NCBI RefSeq assembly: GCF_000423545.1
Contig: NZ_KE384032.1
Span: 94,509-158,508, forward strand
Direction of reading: 5' to 3'
DNA: 64,000 nt
Source: Metapseudomonas resinovorans DSM 21078
GTDB taxonomy: Bacteria; Pseudomonadota; Gammaproteobacteria; Pseudomonadales; Pseudomonadaceae
In this document: positions 46,215-56,558 of the stretch, piece after piece
How the letters are laid out: each line of letters starts with the position of its first letter
How positions within the stretch are numbered: position 1 is the stretch's first letter
Notes under the pieces: model-generated
What the model saw: only the letters and a program-made list of their open reading frames with translations
Databases searched by the model: none
Told to the model about the DNA's origin: nothing
Made by a program: the position numbers and the translations under genes

Positions 46215-47414
46215 TCACGCGGCGCTGAAGGTCTTGTGCGGGTCGATGACGAATTTCTTCGGCACGCCGGCATCGAACTCGCCGTAGCCACGCGGTGCGT
46301 CATCCAGGCTGATGACCTGCACGCCGACCACTTCAGCGATGTTGATGCGGTCCCACATGATGGCCTGCATCAGCGCGCGGTTGTACTTCATCACCGGGGT
46401 CTGGCCGGTGTGGAAGCTGTGGGATTTCGCCCAGCCGAGGCCGAAGCGGATGCTCAGGGCACCGATCTTGGCGGCGGCATCCACCGCGCCCGGGTCTTCG
46501 GTGACGTAGAGGCCGGGGATACCGATCTTGCCGGCCACGCGGGTGACCTGCATCAGCGAGTTGAGCACGGTGGCCGGGGCTTCATGTTGCGCACCGGAAT
46601 GGCCATGGCCACGGGCTTCGAAGCCCACGGCGTCGACCGCGCAGTCCACTTCCGGCTCGCCCAGCAGGGCGGCGATCTGCTCGTGCAGCGGGGTGTCCAG
46701 CGACAGGTCGGCGATTTCGAAGCCGACGGCCTTGGCATGGGCCAGGCGCACCGGGTTCACGTCACCGACGATGACCACGGCCGCGCCCAGCAGGCGGGCG
46801 GAGGCAGCCGCGGCCAAACCGACGGGGCCGGCACCGGCGACATACACGGTACTGCCCGGGCCGACGCCGGCGGTGACCGCACCGTGGTAGCCGGTCGGCA
46901 GGATGTCGGAGAGGCAGGTCAGGTCACGGATTTTCTCCATGGCCTTGTCGCGGTCCGGCAGCTTCAGCAGGTTGAAGTCGGCGTACGGCACCAGCACGTA
47001 TTCGGCCTGGCCGCCGGTCCAGTCGCCCATGTCGACATAGCCGTAGGCGCCGCCGGCGCGGGCCGGGTTGACGGTGAGGCAGACGCCGGTGTGCTGTTCC
47101 TTGCAGGAGCGGCAGCGGCCGCACGCGACGTTGAAGGGTACGGAAACCAGGTCGCCGATCTTCAGGTTCTCGACGTCGCTGCCCTTCTCGATCACCTCGC
47201 CGGTGATCTCATGGCCAAGCACGAGGCCGACCTGGGCGGTGGTACGGCCGCGCACCATGTGCTGGTCCGAGCCGCAGATGTTGGTGGAGACGACTTTCAG
47301 GATGACCCCGTGTTCGATCTTCTTGCCACGCGGGTCCTGCATTTTGGGGTAGTCGATCTTCTGGACTTCGACCTTCCCCGAACCGAGATAAACGACACCA
47401 CGATTACCAGACAT
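46215..47414 (-). CDS. fdhA: Glutathione-independent formaldehyde dehydrogenase
   Basis: 399-residue zinc alcohol-dehydrogenase-family enzyme oxidising formaldehyde to formate with NAD+. Catalytic zinc site NICGSDQHMVRG and GHEITGEV, structural zinc CGRCRSCKEQHTGVC, NAD fold GAGPVGLAAAASARLLGA. Near-identical to P. putida FdhA as I recall it. It removes formaldehyde released by sarcosine oxidation; the sox genes lie upstream on the same strand. Confidence 0.94.
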   Translation of the reverse strand: MSGNRGVVYLGSGKVEVQKIDYPKMQDPRGKKIEHGVILKVVSTNICGSDQHMVRGRTTAQVGLVLGHEITGEVIEKGSDVENLKIGDLVSVPFNVACGRCRSCKEQHTGVCLTVNPARAGGAYGYVDMGDWTGGQAEYVLVPYADFNLLKLPDRDKAMEKIRDLTCLSDILPTGYHGAVTAGVGPGSTVYVAGAGPVGLAAAASARLLGAAVVIVGDVNPVRLAHAKAVGFEIADLSLDTPLHEQIAALLGEPEVDCAVDAVGFEARGHGHSGAQHEAPATVLNSLMQVTRVAGKIGIPGLYVTEDPGAVDAAAKIGALSIRFGLGWAKSHSFHTGQTPVMKYNRALMQAIMWDRINIAEVVGVQVISLDDAPRGYGEFDAGVPKKFVIDPHKTFSAA

Positions 47415-47535
47415 GCGTAATTCTCCGTTGTTGTTGTGAATACAAAGGCGCGACCGACGGCCACGCGGCCTTGCACTGGAGCTTGCGTCTGTTGCCGGAA
47501 ACCGCCGGTTAAACCTGGCAGGGCGGGTTCCTCAA

Positions 47536-47601
47536 GTAGGGTGGGCTTCAGCCCACCAATAGAGCTTTACGTTGCGACTGGTGGGCTGAAGCCCACCCTA
47601 C
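47536..47601. repeat. Large inverted REP pair (BIME-like)
   Basis: Two 23-base perfect arms (47536-47558 and 47579-47601), each itself a palindrome GTGGGCT..AGCCCAC, joined by a 20-base spacer. Lies between purU and fdhA. The unit also occurs singly at 4246-4270. Confidence 0.8.
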
Positions 47602-47619
47602 AGCCGGGTAGCCACGTGA

Positions 47620-48483
47620 TCAGGCGTTGAGCACCACCGTGCGGTTGGCGTTGAGGAACACGCGGCGTTCGATGTGATAGCCCACGGCCTTGGCCAGGGT
47701 CAGGCACTCGATGTCGCGGCCCTTGGCGATCAGGTCTTCGGGGTAATGCGCGTGATCTACCGCTTCGACGCCCTGGGCGATGATCGGGCCTTCGTCCAGG
47801 TCGTTGTTGATGTAATGCGCCGTGGCCCCCACCAGCTTGACGCCCTTCTGGTACGCCTGGTGGTAGGGCTTGGCACCCTTGAAGCCGGGCAGCAGCGAGT
47901 GGTGGATGTTGATCGCCCAGCCATCGAGCCTTTTGCACAGTTCGGGCGACAGCACCTGCATGTAGCGGGCGAGGACCACCAGCTCGGCGCCGGTCTCCTC
48001 GATCACCTGCATCACACGGCGCTCCTGCGCGGGCTTGTCGTTGGGATCGAGGGGGAAATGGTGATAGGGAATCCCGTGCCAGCGGGCGAGCGGCTCCAGG
48101 TCCGGGTGGTTGGACACCACCGCGACCACATCCATGGCCAACTGGCCGATACGCTGGCGATAGAGCAGGTCGTTCAGGCAGTGATCGGCCTTGGACACCA
48201 TCAGCACCACCTTGGCGCGATAGCCCGGCGGCGTCAGCTCCACCTGCATGTCGAAGGGCGCCAGGCGCTCGGCCAGGCCAGCGCGGAACGACTGTTCGTC
48301 GAAGTCGTCCGGCTGGCGGAACTCGACCCGGATGAAGAAGCGCGAGGACAGCCGGTCATCGAAGGAGTGGTGCTCGGTGACGTAGCAACGCTGCTCGAAG
48401 AGAAAGCGTGTCACCGCATCCACGGTACCGAGCACGCTCGGGCAGTGGGCGGTGAGAATCCAGGTATCGGGTGTGCGGCTCAT
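47620..48483 (-). CDS. purU: Formyltetrahydrofolate deformylase
   Basis: 287 residues: N-terminal ACT domain (~8-85), C-terminal formyltransferase-fold domain with LARYMQVLSPELC, NIHHSLLPGFKGAKPY and HYINNDLDEGPIIAQ (catalytic Asn, His, Asp). Hydrolyses 10-formyl-THF to THF and formate, balancing C1 units from sarcosine oxidase. Third from last of the glyA-sox-purU-fdhA series. Confidence 0.93.
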   Translation of the reverse strand: MSRTPDTWILTAHCPSVLGTVDAVTRFLFEQRCYVTEHHSFDDRLSSRFFIRVEFRQPDDFDEQSFRAGLAERLAPFDMQVELTPPGYRAKVVLMVSKADHCLNDLLYRQRIGQLAMDVVAVVSNHPDLEPLARWHGIPYHHFPLDPNDKPAQERRVMQVIEETGAELVVLARYMQVLSPELCKRLDGWAINIHHSLLPGFKGAKPYHQAYQKGVKLVGATAHYINNDLDEGPIIAQGVEAVDHAHYPEDLIAKGRDIECLTLAKAVGYHIERRVFLNANRTVVLNA

Positions 48484-48505
48484 ATGCGGACTCCGATGTT
48501 TGTCT

Positions 48506-48528
48506 CCCCTCTCCCAAGGGGAGAGGGG
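48506..48528. repeat. Palindrome CCCCTCTCCC/GGGAGAGGGG
   Basis: Perfect 10-base arms around 3 bases in the purU-soxG gap. The same sequence type occurs in 61958-62069. Confidence 0.6.
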
Positions 48529-48544
48529 GCTTTCCGTTTTCCCG

Positions 48545-49174
48545 TCAGGCCTTCACCGCCAGTCCGAACTCAGCACTGGCATCTTGCAGCCAGAGCCAGA
48601 AGTAGTCGGAGAAGCTGCGGCGGATCAGCAGTTCCCAGGTGTCTTCGCCGGTATGGCGAATCACCAGCGAGGCCTTGGCGAAGGTGCTGCCGACAGCCTT
48701 GCCCACCGGGAAGTTGCTCGGGTGCACGTCGTAGGGGGTCGACTTCATCAGCACCTCGCGGGCCTTGGGCCCGGAGAGCTCGAGGATGGTCTGGCCACCG
48801 CTGACGTTGACCACGGAAATGTGCTGGCCATCCAGCGCCTTGCGCAGGCGCTGTTCGACTTCGAACTCCTGCCCGCTCGGCACGATCAGCAGCCACTCAT
48901 CCGGGCCCAGCCACTGCAGCGAGGTGTCGCCGCTGGCCACCAGCGTCAGGGCGACCGGCAGCTCCAGGCCGAGGGCGCTGTGCACGCCACCGGCGAAGGC
49001 CGGGTCCTTGGCGTCGCCACGGATCACCAGGTGTCCGAGGAGCTTCTTCTCGCGCAGGGTCACCCCTGCACTGCTCTTGCCCTTGCGCGCCAACTCGTCG
49101 AGGCCGGCGTGGTACAGCGGCGATTCGGCATGGGCGGAGTCGGGGCGCTGCTTGTAGACGTTCACGTTAGACAT
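48545..49174 (-). CDS. soxG: Sarcosine oxidase gamma subunit
   Basis: 209 residues, SoxG family (LRGDAKDPAF-type VIRGDAKDPAFAGGVHSALG, GPDEWLLIVPSG, FPVGKAVGSTFAKASLVI). Small structural subunit of the heterotetramer. The ATGTCTAA start overlaps the soxA stop by 8 bases. Confidence 0.93.
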   Translation of the reverse strand: MSNVNVYKQRPDSAHAESPLYHAGLDELARKGKSSAGVTLREKKLLGHLVIRGDAKDPAFAGGVHSALGLELPVALTLVASGDTSLQWLGPDEWLLIVPSGQEFEVEQRLRKALDGQHISVVNVSGGQTILELSGPKAREVLMKSTPYDVHPSNFPVGKAVGSTFAKASLVIRHTGEDTWELLIRRSFSDYFWLWLQDASAEFGLAVKA

Positions 49175-52100
49175 TCTGGCGGTCCCCTTTCGGGTCATAG
49201 AACACGGAGCTGCAGATTTCGGCTTCGATCACGCTGCCATCGGCCAGCGGTGCGAACACGCGTTCGCCCATGCGCTTCAGGCCGCCCTTGACCACAGCCA
49301 TGGCGAAGGAATATCCCAAGGTCGCGCTCATGTAGCTGGAGGTGACGTGGCCGACCATCTTCATCGGGATGGATTGCTTCGGATCGAACACCAGTTGGGC
49401 GCCTTCCGGCAGCACCTTGTTCGGGTCGATGGGCTTGAGGCCCACCAGTTGCTTGCGCTCTTCACGCAGGCAGTCCTCGCGGTTCATGCCGCGCCAGCCG
49501 ATCCAGGAGAAGGCCTTGCTGCGGCCGACGCACCAGCCCATGTTCAGGTCGTCCGGGGTCACCGAGCCGTCGGTATCCTGACCGATGATGATGAAGCCCT
49601 TCTCGGCCCGCAGCACGTGCATGGTTTCGGTGCCGTAGGGGGTCAGGTTGTACTTCTTGCCGGCCTCGACGATCTTCTCCCACACGCCCAGCGCGTAGTC
49701 GGCCTGCACGTTCACCTCGTAGGACAGCTCACCGGTGAAGGAGATTCGGAACACCCGCGCCGGCACGCCCCCGACCAGACCTTCCTTCCAGCTCATGAAG
49801 GGGAAGGCGTCCTTGTCCAGGTCGATGTCGGTGACCTCGGCCAGCAATTTGCGGCTGTTCGGGCCAGACAGGGTCATGGTGGCCCAGTGGTCGGTGACCG
49901 AGGTGAAGTACACCTTCAGTTCCGGCCATTCGGTCTGGTGGTAGATCTCCAGCCACTCCATCACACGGGCGGCGCCGCCGGTGGTAGTGGTCATGACGAA
50001 ATGGTTCTCGCCGATGCAGGCGGTCACGCCGTCGTCGAAGACCATGCCGTCTTCCTTGCACATCAGGCCGTAACGGGCCTTGCCCACATCCAGCTTGGTC
50101 CAGGCGTTGGTGTAGACGCGGTTGAGGAACTCGCGCGCATCCGGGCCCTGGATGTCGATCTTGCCCAGGGTCGAGGCATCGAGGATGCCCACGCTGTCAC
50201 GCACGGCCTTGCATTCGCGGTCCACGGCGGCGTGCATGTCTTCGCCGCGCTTGGGGAAGTACCAGGGGCGTTTCCACTGGCCGACGTCCTCGAATTCCGC
50301 GCCCTGCTCCAGGTGCCAGCGATGCATGGCGGTGTAACGCTTGGGCTCGAACAGGTGGCCGCAGTGACGGCCGGCAACAGCGCCGAAGGTCACCGGGGTG
50401 TAGTTCGGGCGGAACATGGTGGTGCCCATCTCGGCGATGCTGATGCCCATCGAACGGGCGGCGATGGCCAGACCGTTGATGTTGCCCAGCTTGCCCTGGT
50501 CGGTACCGAAGCCCAGCGCGGTGTAGCGCTTGACGTGCTCGACCGACTCGAAGCCCTCGCGGGTAGCCAGTTCGATGCCGGCGGAGGTGACATCGTTCTG
50601 CAGGTCGACGAACTGCTTCGGCGCACGGGAGGTGGACTTGTCGTGCGGTACCTGGAACAGCGCCACGGTGGCCTCTTCCTTGCGCTTCTCGGTCTTCGGC
50701 AGGCTGCCTTCGACCACTTTGAAGCCCGCCTCGGCACCCGCCTTGGCACCGGCTTCGAAGCCATCGGCCAGCGCATCGCCCAGGCCGAACACGCCATTCA
50801 CGGCACCGGCGCAGTAACGCTTCTGGAAGCCTTCGCCAGGAACGAAGGCGAGGATGTCTTCACGCCAGGTCGGCTTGCCGCCCAGGTGGGAGGCCAGGTG
50901 CACCACCGGGCTGTAGCCGCCGGAGCTGACGATCAGGTCGCAGTCCACCACTTCGCCGGGGCTGGTGACCTTGTGGCCTTTCAGGTCGATGGCGCAGATG
51001 CGGGCACCGGTGACGCGCTTGCTGCCACGGGCCTCGACCACGGCGCTGCCGGTGAGGATGCGCACGCCACGGGCACGGGCTTCTTCCACCCAGGCACCGC
51101 GCGGGTTGCTGCGGGCATCGGCCACGGCTACCACTTGCTGGCCGGCATCGAGCCAATCCAACACCACGCGGTAGGCGTAGTCGTTGTTGGTGGACAGCAC
51201 CAGTTGGCGGCCAGGGGCCACGCCGTAGCGGTTCACATAGGTGGAGACGGAGCCGGCGAGCATGTTGCCCGGCACATCGTTGTTCGAATACACCAGCGGA
51301 CGCTCGTGGGCGCCGGCGGCCAGCACCACGCGCTTGGCACGGACGCGATGCACGCGATGCCGGGCCTGCCCATGGGGCGCAACCTCGCCAAGATGGTCAG
51401 TCAGGCGCTGGTGGATGGTGAGGAAGTTGTGGTCGTGATAGCCGTTCACCGTGGCGCGCGACAGCAGGGTCACTTCCGGCAGTGTCTCCAGCTCGGCGAT
51501 GACCTTGGCCACCCACTCGGCAGCGGGCTTGCCATCCAGGGTCTCGCGGGTGTCCAGCAGGCTGCCGCCGAACTCTTCCTGCTCGTCCGCCAGGATCACA
51601 CGGGCACCGCTGCGGCCAGCGGCCAGGGCGGCAGCCAGGCCAGCCGGGCCGGCGCCGACCACCAGCACGTCGCAGTACTGGTTCATGTGGTCATAGATGT
51701 CAGGGTCGACTTCGAGCGGCGCACGACCGAGGCCGGCGGCCTTGCGGATGTACTTCTCGTAGGTCAGCCACAGGTTCTGCGGGTACATGAAGGTCTTGTA
51801 GTAGAACCCGGGCGGCATCATGCCGCCGCCGACCTTGCCGAGGATGCCCATCACGTCGTTGTTCACGTTCGGCCAGCCGTTGGTGCTGCTGGCCACCAGG
51901 CCGGCATACAGGGCCTGCTGGGTGGCACGCACGTTCGGTACCTGGGAGCTCTCGGTGGAACCGATCTGCAACACGGCGTTGGGCTCTTCCGCACCGGCGG
52001 CGACGATGCCGCGCGGACGGGAATACTTGAAGCTGCGGCCGATGATATCGACGCCGTTGGCCAGCAGGGCGGCGGCCAGGGTGTCGCCGGAGAAGCCCTG

Positions 52101-52184
52101 GTAGTTCTGGCCGTTGAAGGTGAAGGTCAGCGGTTGGCTGCGATCGACGCGGCCACCCTTGGGAAGGCGGTTGACCTGGCTCAT
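49167..52184 (-). CDS. soxA: Sarcosine oxidase alpha subunit
   Basis: 1005 residues, full length. N-terminal beta-grasp-like domain, NAD-binding Rossmann domain (CDVLVVGAGPAGLAAALAAG, ~172), and C-terminal aminomethyltransferase-like folate domain (from ~600) that traps the C1 unit as 5,10-methylene-THF. Works with SoxB, D and G: sarcosine + O2 + THF to glycine, H2O2 and methylene-THF. ATGA overlap with soxD. Confidence 0.94.
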   Translation of the reverse strand: MSQVNRLPKGGRVDRSQPLTFTFNGQNYQGFSGDTLAAALLANGVDIIGRSFKYSRPRGIVAAGAEEPNAVLQIGSTESSQVPNVRATQQALYAGLVASSTNGWPNVNNDVMGILGKVGGGMMPPGFYYKTFMYPQNLWLTYEKYIRKAAGLGRAPLEVDPDIYDHMNQYCDVLVVGAGPAGLAAALAAGRSGARVILADEQEEFGGSLLDTRETLDGKPAAEWVAKVIAELETLPEVTLLSRATVNGYHDHNFLTIHQRLTDHLGEVAPHGQARHRVHRVRAKRVVLAAGAHERPLVYSNNDVPGNMLAGSVSTYVNRYGVAPGRQLVLSTNNDYAYRVVLDWLDAGQQVVAVADARSNPRGAWVEEARARGVRILTGSAVVEARGSKRVTGARICAIDLKGHKVTSPGEVVDCDLIVSSGGYSPVVHLASHLGGKPTWREDILAFVPGEGFQKRYCAGAVNGVFGLGDALADGFEAGAKAGAEAGFKVVEGSLPKTEKRKEEATVALFQVPHDKSTSRAPKQFVDLQNDVTSAGIELATREGFESVEHVKRYTALGFGTDQGKLGNINGLAIAARSMGISIAEMGTTMFRPNYTPVTFGAVAGRHCGHLFEPKRYTAMHRWHLEQGAEFEDVGQWKRPWYFPKRGEDMHAAVDRECKAVRDSVGILDASTLGKIDIQGPDAREFLNRVYTNAWTKLDVGKARYGLMCKEDGMVFDDGVTACIGENHFVMTTTTGGAARVMEWLEIYHQTEWPELKVYFTSVTDHWATMTLSGPNSRKLLAEVTDIDLDKDAFPFMSWKEGLVGGVPARVFRISFTGELSYEVNVQADYALGVWEKIVEAGKKYNLTPYGTETMHVLRAEKGFIIIGQDTDGSVTPDDLNMGWCVGRSKAFSWIGWRGMNREDCLREERKQLVGLKPIDPNKVLPEGAQLVFDPKQSIPMKMVGHVTSSYMSATLGYSFAMAVVKGGLKRMGERVFAPLADGSVIEAEICSSVFYDPKGDRQNV

Positions 52185-52507
52185 GCCGTTACTCCTGCGG
52201 TCGCGGCTTTCTTGTCGCCGACGTTGGCCTCGGTGACAGTGGGCTTCTCACCGATCTTGTAGGTTTCGAGGATCTCGTAGCTCACGGTGTGGCGCGTGGC
52301 GTTGAAGTACTTGCGGCAGCCGGCGGCGTGCACCCACAGCTCGTGGTGGATGCCGCGCGGGTTGTCGCGGAAGAAGATGTAGTCGCCCCACTCCTCATCG
52401 GTGCAGGCGTTGGGGTCCAGCGGGCGCGGGATGTGCGCCTGGCCCTTGGCGTGGAATTCCTCTTCGGAGCGCAGTTCGCCACAGTAGGGGCAGAAAATGT
52501 GCAGCAT
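52181..52507 (-). CDS. soxD: Sarcosine oxidase delta subunit
   Basis: 108 residues. Zinc ligands Cys6, Cys9 (FCPYCGEL) and Cys64 with adjacent His60 (HAAGCRKYF). Small zinc-binding subunit of the oxidase. Starts 11 bp after soxB. Confidence 0.93.
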   Translation of the reverse strand: MLHIFCPYCGELRSEEEFHAKGQAHIPRPLDPNACTDEEWGDYIFFRDNPRGIHHELWVHAAGCRKYFNATRHTVSYEILETYKIGEKPTVTEANVGDKKAATAGVTA

Positions 52508-52518
52508 GGCGATTCTCC

Positions 52519-53769
52519 TTAGTGAGCCACGGCAGCGGCGCCGTGCTCGTCGATCAGTGCGCCGGTATGGAAACGGTCGATGGAGAAGGGCTTGGCCAGC
52601 GGGTGCATCTCGCCACGCGCCAGGCTCGCCGCAAAGACGTGGCCCGAACCCGGGGTAGCCTTGAAGCCGCCGGTGCCCCAGCCGCAGTTGAAGAACAGGT
52701 TCTTCACCGGGGTCTTGGAGATGATCGGGCAGGCGTCCGGGGTGGTATCCACGATGCCGCCCCACTGACGGTTCATGCGCACGCGGGAGAGGATCGGGAA
52801 CATCTCCACGATGGCCTGCAGGGTGTGCTCGATGGTCCCGTAGGAACCGCGCTGGCCGTAGCCGTTGTAGCCGTCGATACCGGCACCGATCACCAGGTCG
52901 CCCTTGTCGGACTGGCTGATGTAGCCGTGCACGGCGTTGGACATGATCACGCTGTGGATAATCGGCTTGATCGGCTCGGACACCAGGGCCTGCAGCGGGT
53001 GGGATTCCAGCGGCAGGCGGAAACCGGCCTGCTTGGCCATGTGCCCGGAGTTGCCGGCGGTGACCACACCGACGCGCTTGGCACCGATGAAGCCGCGATT
53101 GGTTTCAACACCGATCACCGCGCCATCCTGCTTGCGGAAGCCGAGTACTTCGGTGTTCTGCAAGAGGTCGACGCCCAAGGCGTCGGCGGCACGGGCGTAG
53201 CCCCAGGCCACGGCATCGTGACGGGCTACGCCGCCGCGACGCTGAACGGTGGAGCCCATGATCGGGTAGCGGGTGCTCTTGCTGCAGTCGAGGAAGGGAA
53301 TCTCCTCGGCCACCTGGCGGGCGTCCAGCAGTTCGCCGTCGACGCCGTTCAAGCGGTTGGCGTTGACCCGGCGAGCCGAGTCACGCATGTCCTGCAGGGT
53401 GTGGCAGAGGTTGTAGACGCCACGCTGGGAGAACATCACGTTGTAGTTCAGGTCCTGGGACAGGCCTTCCCACAGTTTCATGGCGTGCTCGTACAGCTGC
53501 GCGGACTCGTCCCACAGGTAGTTGGAGCGGACGATGGTGGTGTTGCGCGCGGTGTTGCCGCCGCCCAGCCAGCCTTTCTCCACTACCGCGACGTTCTTCA
53601 CGCCAAATTCCTTGGCCAGGTAGTAGGCAGTAGCCAGGCCGTGGCCGCCGCCGCCCACGATGATCACGTCATAGACCGGCTTCGGCGTAGGGTTGCGCCA
53701 CATGCGTTGCCAGTTTTCGTGGTGGCTCAGGGAGTGCTTGAACAGACCGAAGCCGGAATAACGTTGCAT
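52519..53769 (-). CDS. soxB: Sarcosine oxidase beta subunit
   Basis: 416-residue flavoprotein that oxidises sarcosine. Dinucleotide motif [19 protein letters not shown] (~35-53); binds FAD and the covalent FMN (His in the HHENW region is the usual attachment area, SHHENWQRM). [17 protein letters not shown] near the C-terminus closes the FAD site. Starts 15 bp after glyA. Confidence 0.94.
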   Translation of the reverse strand: MQRYSGFGLFKHSLSHHENWQRMWRNPTPKPVYDVIIVGGGGHGLATAYYLAKEFGVKNVAVVEKGWLGGGNTARNTTIVRSNYLWDESAQLYEHAMKLWEGLSQDLNYNVMFSQRGVYNLCHTLQDMRDSARRVNANRLNGVDGELLDARQVAEEIPFLDCSKSTRYPIMGSTVQRRGGVARHDAVAWGYARAADALGVDLLQNTEVLGFRKQDGAVIGVETNRGFIGAKRVGVVTAGNSGHMAKQAGFRLPLESHPLQALVSEPIKPIIHSVIMSNAVHGYISQSDKGDLVIGAGIDGYNGYGQRGSYGTIEHTLQAIVEMFPILSRVRMNRQWGGIVDTTPDACPIISKTPVKNLFFNCGWGTGGFKATPGSGHVFAASLARGEMHPLAKPFSIDRFHTGALIDEHGAAAVAH

Positions 53770-53784
53770 GTTCGGACTCCTGGA

Positions 53785-55038
53785 TCAGCGGTAGACGGGG
53801 AAGTCGGCGCAGAGACCGGCGACCTGCTTGGCCACCTGGGCTTCGACGTCGGCATCGCCGAGGTGGTCGAGGATGTCGCAGATCCAGCCAGCCAGCTCGA
53901 TGCTCTGCGCTTCCTTGAAACCACGGCTGGTGATGGCCGGGGTGCCGATACGCACGCCCGAGGTCACGAAAGGCGACTGCGGGTCGTTCGGCACGGCGTT
54001 CTTGTTCACAGTGATACCGGCGCGGCCGAGGGCGGCGTCGGCCTCTTTGCCGGTCTTGCCCTGCTTGATCAGGCTGACCAGGAACAGGTGGTTGTCGGTG
54101 CCGCCAGAGACCACGTCGTAGCCGCGGTCGATGAACACCTTGGCCATGGCCTTGGCGTTCTTGATGACCTGAGCCTGGTAGTCCTTGAAGCCGGGTTCCA
54201 GCGCTTCCTTGAAGCACACGGCCTTGGCGGCGATCACGTGCATCAGCGGGCCGCCCTGGGCGCCGGGGAACACGGCGGAGTTCAGCTTCTTCTCGATCTC
54301 TTCGTTGGATTTGGCCAGGATCAGGCCGCCACGCGGACCGCGCAGGGTCTTGTGGGTGGTGGTGGTAACCACGTCGGCGTAGGGCAGCGGGTTCGGGTAC
54401 AGGCCGGCGGCCACCAGGCCAGCGACGTGGGCCATGTCGACGAACAACAGTGCACCGACCTTGTCGGCGATGGCGCGGAAGCGCGGGAAGTCGAGGGTCT
54501 TGGAGTAGGCGGAGAAGCCGGCAACGATCATCTTCGGCTTGTGCTCAACGGCCAGGCGCTCGACTTCGTCGTAATCGATCAGGCCGGTGGCGGTGTCCAG
54601 GCCGTACTGCACCGCATTGTAGAGCTTGCCGGAGGACGACACCTTGGCGCCGTGGGTCAGGTGGCCGCCATGGGCCAGGCTCATGCCAAGGATGGTGTCA
54701 CCCGCATTGAGCAGGGCAAGGTAGACGGCGCTGTTGGCCTGGGAACCGGAGTGCGGCTGGACGTTGGCGTAATCGGCACCGAAGAGTTGCTTGGCGCGGT
54801 CGATGGCCAGCTGCTCGACCTTGTCGACGAACTCGCAGCCACCGTAGTAACGCTTGCCCGGGTAGCCTTCGGCGTATTTGTTGGTCAGGCCGCTGCCCTG
54901 GGCCTCCATCACGCGCTTGCTGGTGTAGTTCTCCGAGGCGATCAGCTCGATGTGGTCTTCCTGACGGTGCTCTTCTTCCTGCATCGCGCTGAACAGTTCG
55001 TCGTCGTAACCCTGGATCTGGTCTTGCTTGCTGAACAT
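53785..55038 (-). CDS. glyA: Serine hydroxymethyltransferase
   Basis: 417-residue PLP enzyme interconverting glycine plus methylene-THF with serine plus THF. PLP-Lys motif [26 protein letters not shown] near the start. As first gene of glyA-soxBDAG-purU-fdhA it uses both products of sarcosine oxidase. ATG 55038; the longer frame upstream reads leader DNA. Confidence 0.94.
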   Translation of the reverse strand: MFSKQDQIQGYDDELFSAMQEEEHRQEDHIELIASENYTSKRVMEAQGSGLTNKYAEGYPGKRYYGGCEFVDKVEQLAIDRAKQLFGADYANVQPHSGSQANSAVYLALLNAGDTILGMSLAHGGHLTHGAKVSSSGKLYNAVQYGLDTATGLIDYDEVERLAVEHKPKMIVAGFSAYSKTLDFPRFRAIADKVGALLFVDMAHVAGLVAAGLYPNPLPYADVVTTTTHKTLRGPRGGLILAKSNEEIEKKLNSAVFPGAQGGPLMHVIAAKAVCFKEALEPGFKDYQAQVIKNAKAMAKVFIDRGYDVVSGGTDNHLFLVSLIKQGKTGKEADAALGRAGITVNKNAVPNDPQSPFVTSGVRIGTPAITSRGFKEAQSIELAGWICDILDHLGDADVEAQVAKQVAGLCADFPVYR

Positions 55039-55418
55039 CGATGATCTCCTGCGACAACCCGCTGTCGTCTCTGTTGTTTTGGGGGCTCTGCACCGACCGC
55101 TGAAATCCTGTCGGTACCTGCCTGTTGCGGCCGATTGTGCGAAATAGCCCGACACCCCGTTTGCCTGTTTGCGACGTGTAAATGCCCAAACCTACCCAGG
55201 CAGCGAAGTAAAACCGTTCGATTACCGGAGACCGCTTCGCTGGCCCCCGGATTTCACGCCGGACGCCGCTGATGCCGGGTTGGAATGGGTGTAAGCTGGA
55301 CCCCGGCGCAGGCCCGCTCCCGCGCCGCAGAACAATAAAAAGACAGAGCTGCATTTCGACGTCTGCCTCACCCGCCTATACCCAAAAACGACAGTCGAAG
55401 CAGTGGAGGAAGAACCAG

Positions 55419-56438
55419 ATGGCTGTTGCGAACCTTGCGGCGCCGCCCGTCGACGAAACATCAGGCCAACCCCGGCCGGCCGGAGTGAAGACCTTCGGCT
55501 TCCTGTTGATCCCCAACTTCACCACCATCGGCTTCGCCTCGGCGATCGAGACCCTGCGCATGGCCAACCTGGCCGCCAAGCGCAGCCTGTTCCGTACCCT
55601 GCTGATCGCCGCCGACCACGAGCCGGTTCAGGCCAGCAACGGCATGCGCGTGGTCCCCGATCACAGCCTCGACGACGCCCCCGAGCTGGACGCCCTGTTC
55701 GTCGTCGGTTCCAACCCCATGCCGCCGCGCTACGACCGCCGCCTGCTGCACTGGGTGCGCAAGCTGGCCCAGCACGACGTGCCGCTGGGCGGCATCTGCA
55801 CCGGCAGCCACCTGCTGGCTAGTGCCGAGCTGCTCAAGGGCTACCGCTGCACCATGCACTGGGAAGACATTGAACAGGTGAAGGACAAGTTCCCCGGCAT
55901 CATCATCTCCAACCAGCTGTTCGAGCTGGACCGCGACCGCTACACCTGTTCCGGCGGCACCGCCTCCATGGACATGACGCTGCAACTGATCGCCCGCGAA
56001 CCCGGCGGCGTGGAGATCGCCACCCGCGCCGCCGAGCTGCTGCTCTGCGACCGCATGCGCGGCGCCCGTGAGCAGCAGCGTGTTCCCCTGCGGCAGAAGC
56101 TCGGCCATGCCCAGCCGAAGCTGAGTCAGATCGTCGCGATCATGGAAGCCAATCTGGAAGAACCGCTGGAGCTGGAAGAACTGGCGCAGCTCAACGAAGT
56201 GTCGGTACGCCAGCTGGAACGGTTGTTTCACAAGTACCTGGACCGCACGCCCAGCCAGTACTACCTGGAACTGCGCCTCAACCGCGCCCGCGATTTGTTG
56301 CTGCGCAGCGAGTCCCAGGTCCGCGACATCGCCATGGCCTGCGGTTTCGCCTCGCCGGCGCACTTCTCCAAGTGCTACAGCCGCTTCTTCGGCCACTCGC
56401 CGCGCGGCGAGCGCAAGCAGAGTCCCTTGCACTCCTGA
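55419..56438 (+). CDS. AraC/GATase1-like regulator (SouR/GbdR type)
   Basis: 339 residues. DJ-1/PfpI-like ligand domain (FGFLLIPNFTTIGFASAIETL at ~30, GGICTGSHLLASAELL, YTCSGGTASMDM) and a C-terminal AraC double HTH ending ACGFASPAHFSKCYSRFFGHSPRG. This family includes GbdR (betaine), CdhR (carnitine) and SouR (sarcosine). Divergent from glyA-sox, so a sarcosine-responsive activator is likely. GGAGGA precedes ATG 55419. The 380-base gap to glyA is leader and promoter DNA with a weak look-alike of the 64-bp element near 55136-55158. Confidence 0.85.
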   Translation: MAVANLAAPPVDETSGQPRPAGVKTFGFLLIPNFTTIGFASAIETLRMANLAAKRSLFRTLLIAADHEPVQASNGMRVVPDHSLDDAPELDALFVVGSNPMPPRYDRRLLHWVRKLAQHDVPLGGICTGSHLLASAELLKGYRCTMHWEDIEQVKDKFPGIIISNQLFELDRDRYTCSGGTASMDMTLQLIAREPGGVEIATRAAELLLCDRMRGAREQQRVPLRQKLGHAQPKLSQIVAIMEANLEEPLELEELAQLNEVSVRQLERLFHKYLDRTPSQYYLELRLNRARDLLLRSESQVRDIAMACGFASPAHFSKCYSRFFGHSPRGERKQSPLHS

Positions 56439-56454
56439 TCGGCGACTGAGAACT

Positions 56455-56480
56455 GTAGGGGCGAATTCATTCGCCCCTAC
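56455..56480. repeat. REP-like palindrome, 26 bp
   Basis: Arms GTAGGGGCGAA and TTCGCCCCTAC around TTCA; identical to 62115-62140. Confidence 0.7.
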
Positions 56481-56506
56481 AAGTGAACGTACCAACCTCA
56501 CGAACA

Positions 56507-56539
56507 AAAACGCCGCCCTCCTCTTGGGGGCGGCGTTTT
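56507..56539. terminator. Bidirectional terminator between the AraC gene and the permease gene
   Basis: AAAACGCCGCCC, spacer, GGGCGGCGTTTT between two convergent genes. Confidence 0.8.
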
Positions 56540-56558
56540 CATTTCCGTACCTCGCGTG

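Noticed and set aside
55039..55418. Glycine riboswitch or other leader RNA before glyA
   Set aside because: No recognisable riboswitch core; only ordinary leader sequence and a weak look-alike of the creatinase upstream element.
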